Source: an uncultured Bacteroidales bacterium (GTDB lineage: Bacteria > Bacteroidota > Bacteroidia > Bacteroidales > Marinilabiliaceae). From it: a stretch of DNA of 53,920 nt. Both the position numbers and the translations under genes were made by a program. The notes beneath the pieces were generated by a model. It was not told the origin of the DNA and searched no databases. It was given only the letters and a program-made list of their open reading frames with translations. Positions within the stretch are counted from its first letter, which is position 1. Every line of letters starts with the position of its first letter. The stretch spans positions 1 to 53,920 of the forward strand of contig CALYZD010000006.1 of the NCBI GenBank assembly GCA_945607565.1, read 5' to 3'. Below, piece after piece: positions 52,509-53,920 of the stretch.

Positions 52509-53324
52509 ATGACTAATTTTATTCAGCGGACAATTACAGGATTCATGTTTATTCTGCTGATGGGCGTGGCTCTGATTGCGGGCCCACTGTCGTATGCCGC
52601 TGTGATGCTGTGCGTCATCGTGCTGTGCACCAAAGAGTTCTGCTCAATGCTGGTGACCGAGCATAGCAAGCCCCACGCGCTGGTGGTCTACGTGGTCAAC
52701 ATCCTGGCCTTCCTGCTGACGTTCCTCTACTTCTGGAAAAGCATCGACATCCGCTGGCTGCTGGCGCTGATCCCGATAGTTTGGATTTCGTTTTTCATCG
52801 AATTGTTCCGAAACCGCGGGAAAGAACCTTTCCTGAACACGTCGCTCAGTATCTTGTGCGAGATATACATCGGTATGCCGTTTGCGCTGTTCAACTTTTT
52901 GGTTTTCAAAGAGATTGGCAGTTACGATTGGAAGCCTATCATCTGCCTTTTTGTGATGGGCTGGGTCAACGACACGGGCGCCTACGTGTTTGGCGTCACG
53001 CTTGGGCGGCACAAGCTCTACGAGCGCATCTCGCCCAAGAAAACCATCGAAGGCTTCTTGGGCGGCATTCTGGCCACGGTGGCCGCGTCGGTCGTCATCT
53101 ACAAGCTTGGGCAGTTTGCCGCGCTGCCGCTGTGCATCGTCTCCGCCCTTGTCATATCCATCGTCGGGACGGCCGGCGATCTGATCGAGTCGATGTTCAA
53201 GCGTCATGCCAATGTCAAGGACTCGGGCCGGATATTGCCGGGCCATGGCGGGATGCTCGATCGCTTCGACGCCATTCTGTTCTCGTCGCCGGTGGTGAGT
53301 CTGATATATTATTTTTTTACATAA
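52509..53324 (+). CDS. cdsA: Phosphatidate cytidylyltransferase
   Basis: 271 residues, about eight membrane helices. It makes CDP-diacylglycerol from phosphatidic acid and CTP. The C-terminal signature is complete: ISPKKTIEGFLGG, then GTAGDLIESMFKRHANVKDSGRILPGHGG-MLDRFD (read as one block near residues 220-258). The psd gene begins 15 bp downstream, linking two steps of phosphatidylethanolamine synthesis; the serine transferase step (pssA) is not in view. Confidence 0.97.
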   Translation: MTNFIQRTITGFMFILLMGVALIAGPLSYAAVMLCVIVLCTKEFCSMLVTEHSKPHALVVYVVNILAFLLTFLYFWKSIDIRWLLALIPIVWISFFIELFRNRGKEPFLNTSLSILCEIYIGMPFALFNFLVFKEIGSYDWKPIICLFVMGWVNDTGAYVFGVTLGRHKLYERISPKKTIEGFLGGILATVAASVVIYKLGQFAALPLCIVSALVISIVGTAGDLIESMFKRHANVKDSGRILPGHGGMLDRFDAILFSSPVVSLIYYFFT

Positions 53325-53339
53325 CCGCTTTTTACGATC

Positions 53340-53920
53340 ATGACAATTCATAAAGAAGGATTCAGTACTATTCTTTTGGTCTTTGCCGCATTCATAATCA
53401 TCAATTGTATTGTCTATTTCTGCGCATCGACCTGCGTTCTGCCCTGGACCGTCACTGTTACGGCCATTCCGCTGGTTGTCATCCTGAACTTTTTCCGTTG
53501 CCCGCACCGTCATCCCAACGTCGACGAGGCAGGTATTGTGGCTCCGGCCGACGGGACCGTGGTGGCGATAGAGGAAGTGTATGAAGGCGAATATCTGAAG
53601 TGCAAGTGTCTGCAGGTGTCGGTGTTCATGTCGGTTTTTAACGTTCACATCAACTGGTTTCCGGTGCGCGGCACGGTCCGGTATGTGCGTCATCATAACG
53701 GCCGTTTCCAGGGGGCTTATCTGCCCAAGTCGTCGACCGAGAACGAGCGCACGTCGGTGGCCATCGAGTGCATGAACGGGCAGACGATTCTGGTCAGGCA
53801 GGTGGCCGGCGCCCTGGCCCGACGCATAGTCTGCTATGCCAAGGAGGGCGGCGAAATCAATCAGGACAGGCAGATGGGCTTCATCAAGTTCGGTTCGCGA
53901 GTCGACCTTTATCTGCCGCT
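53340..53920 (+). CDS. psd: Phosphatidylserine decarboxylase, 5' part (cut by window)
   Basis: Opens at ATG 53340 (MTIHKEGFSTILLVFAAF) and stays open to the right edge, about 193 codons. Two N-terminal membrane helices (about 8-50) precede IVAPADGTVVAIEE, MSVFNVHINWFPVRG, and KEGGEINQDRQMGFIKFGSRVDLYLP. The FGSRVD Ser is the self-cleavage point that becomes the pyruvoyl cofactor. This is the short psd form (about 220-230 residues) in which little sequence remains after the FGS motif. The product is phosphatidylethanolamine. Confidence 0.93.
   Translation, partial: MTIHKEGFSTILLVFAAFIIINCIVYFCASTCVLPWTVTVTAIPLVVILNFFRCPHRHPNVDEAGIVAPADGTVVAIEEVYEGEYLKCKCLQVSVFMSVFNVHINWFPVRGTVRYVRHHNGRFQGAYLPKSSTENERTSVAIECMNGQTILVRQVAGALARRIVCYAKEGGEINQDRQMGFIKFGSRVDLYLP

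Overview
The window comes from a member of the Bacteroidota, almost certainly order Bacteroidales. Evidence: a SusC/SusD polysaccharide-utilisation locus; lipoprotein signals with acidic residues after the lipobox cysteine; repeated promoters of the Bacteroides type (TTTG about 19-21 bp before TAnnTTTG); few strong Shine-Dalgarno sequences; and a porG(DUF6089)-uppS-bamA-ompH cluster. A PorZ-like beta-propeller with a type IX sorting domain and a PorG-like barrel suggest a type IX secretion (T9SS) lineage. Family level cannot be fixed from sequence alone; Muribaculaceae, Porphyromonadaceae-like and Rikenellaceae-like groups are all possible.

Layout. (1) 1-9.2 kb (+): a very GC-rich locus for pectic galactan: GH2 beta-galactosidase (cut by the left edge), SusC, SusD, a SusE/F-like surface glycan-binding lipoprotein and a GH53 endo-galactanase lipoprotein, closed by two strong hairpins. 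(2) 9.4-12.2 kb (-): an exported M16 metallopeptidase. (3) 12.5-18.1 kb (-): bactofilin, a small AtpI-like membrane protein and atpB-E-F-H-A-G; atpD and atpC are not here. (4) 18.2-20.8 kb: a membrane class III adenylate cyclase with a degenerate HD-like tail, divergent from a tandem-domain universal stress protein across a perfect palindrome. (5) 20.8-23.8 kb: rdgB and a PorZ-like protein, overlapping by 8 bp. (6) 24.1-26.7 kb: tRNA-His and an AlkD-like HEAT-repeat gene fired from one symmetric promoter; zinc-free ribosomal protein L31; PerR with two operator boxes and reverse rubrerythrin. (7) 26.8-31 kb: CoA-transferase, mpl, nadK. (8) 30.9-37.6 kb: envelope biogenesis cluster porG-like, uppS, bamA, three tandem ompH/skp paralogues, murI. 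(9) 37.6-42.1 kb: hisGDCB behind a textbook his leader-peptide attenuator. (10) 42.2-49.0 kb: one long tight run: Dabb protein, small membrane protein, mutL, two rhomboid proteases, a membrane EEP-family hydrolase, thyA, folA. (11) 49.0-53.9 kb: birA (-), then rsfS, ftsH, cdsA and psd (cut by the right edge).

How the parts fit: the locus in (1) captures and cuts beta-1,4-galactan at the surface and finishes it with the GH2 enzyme. Envelope genes (porG-like, uppS, bamA, skp, murI, mpl, cdsA, psd, ftsH) make up a large share of the core. PerR, rubrerythrin and the stress protein form the peroxide/stress part. The succinyl-CoA:acetate-type CoA-transferase fits anaerobic succinate/acetate/propionate fermentation.

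Most genes are conserved housekeeping genes. The least ordinary signals are the cyclase with a dead-looking HD tail beside a palindromic operator, the mirror-symmetric tRNA-His promoter, two U-U mismatches in the tRNA-His acceptor stem, the his attenuator, triplicated skp, and the split ATP synthase operon. I found no IS element, prophage, CRISPR array, rRNA or replication origin.
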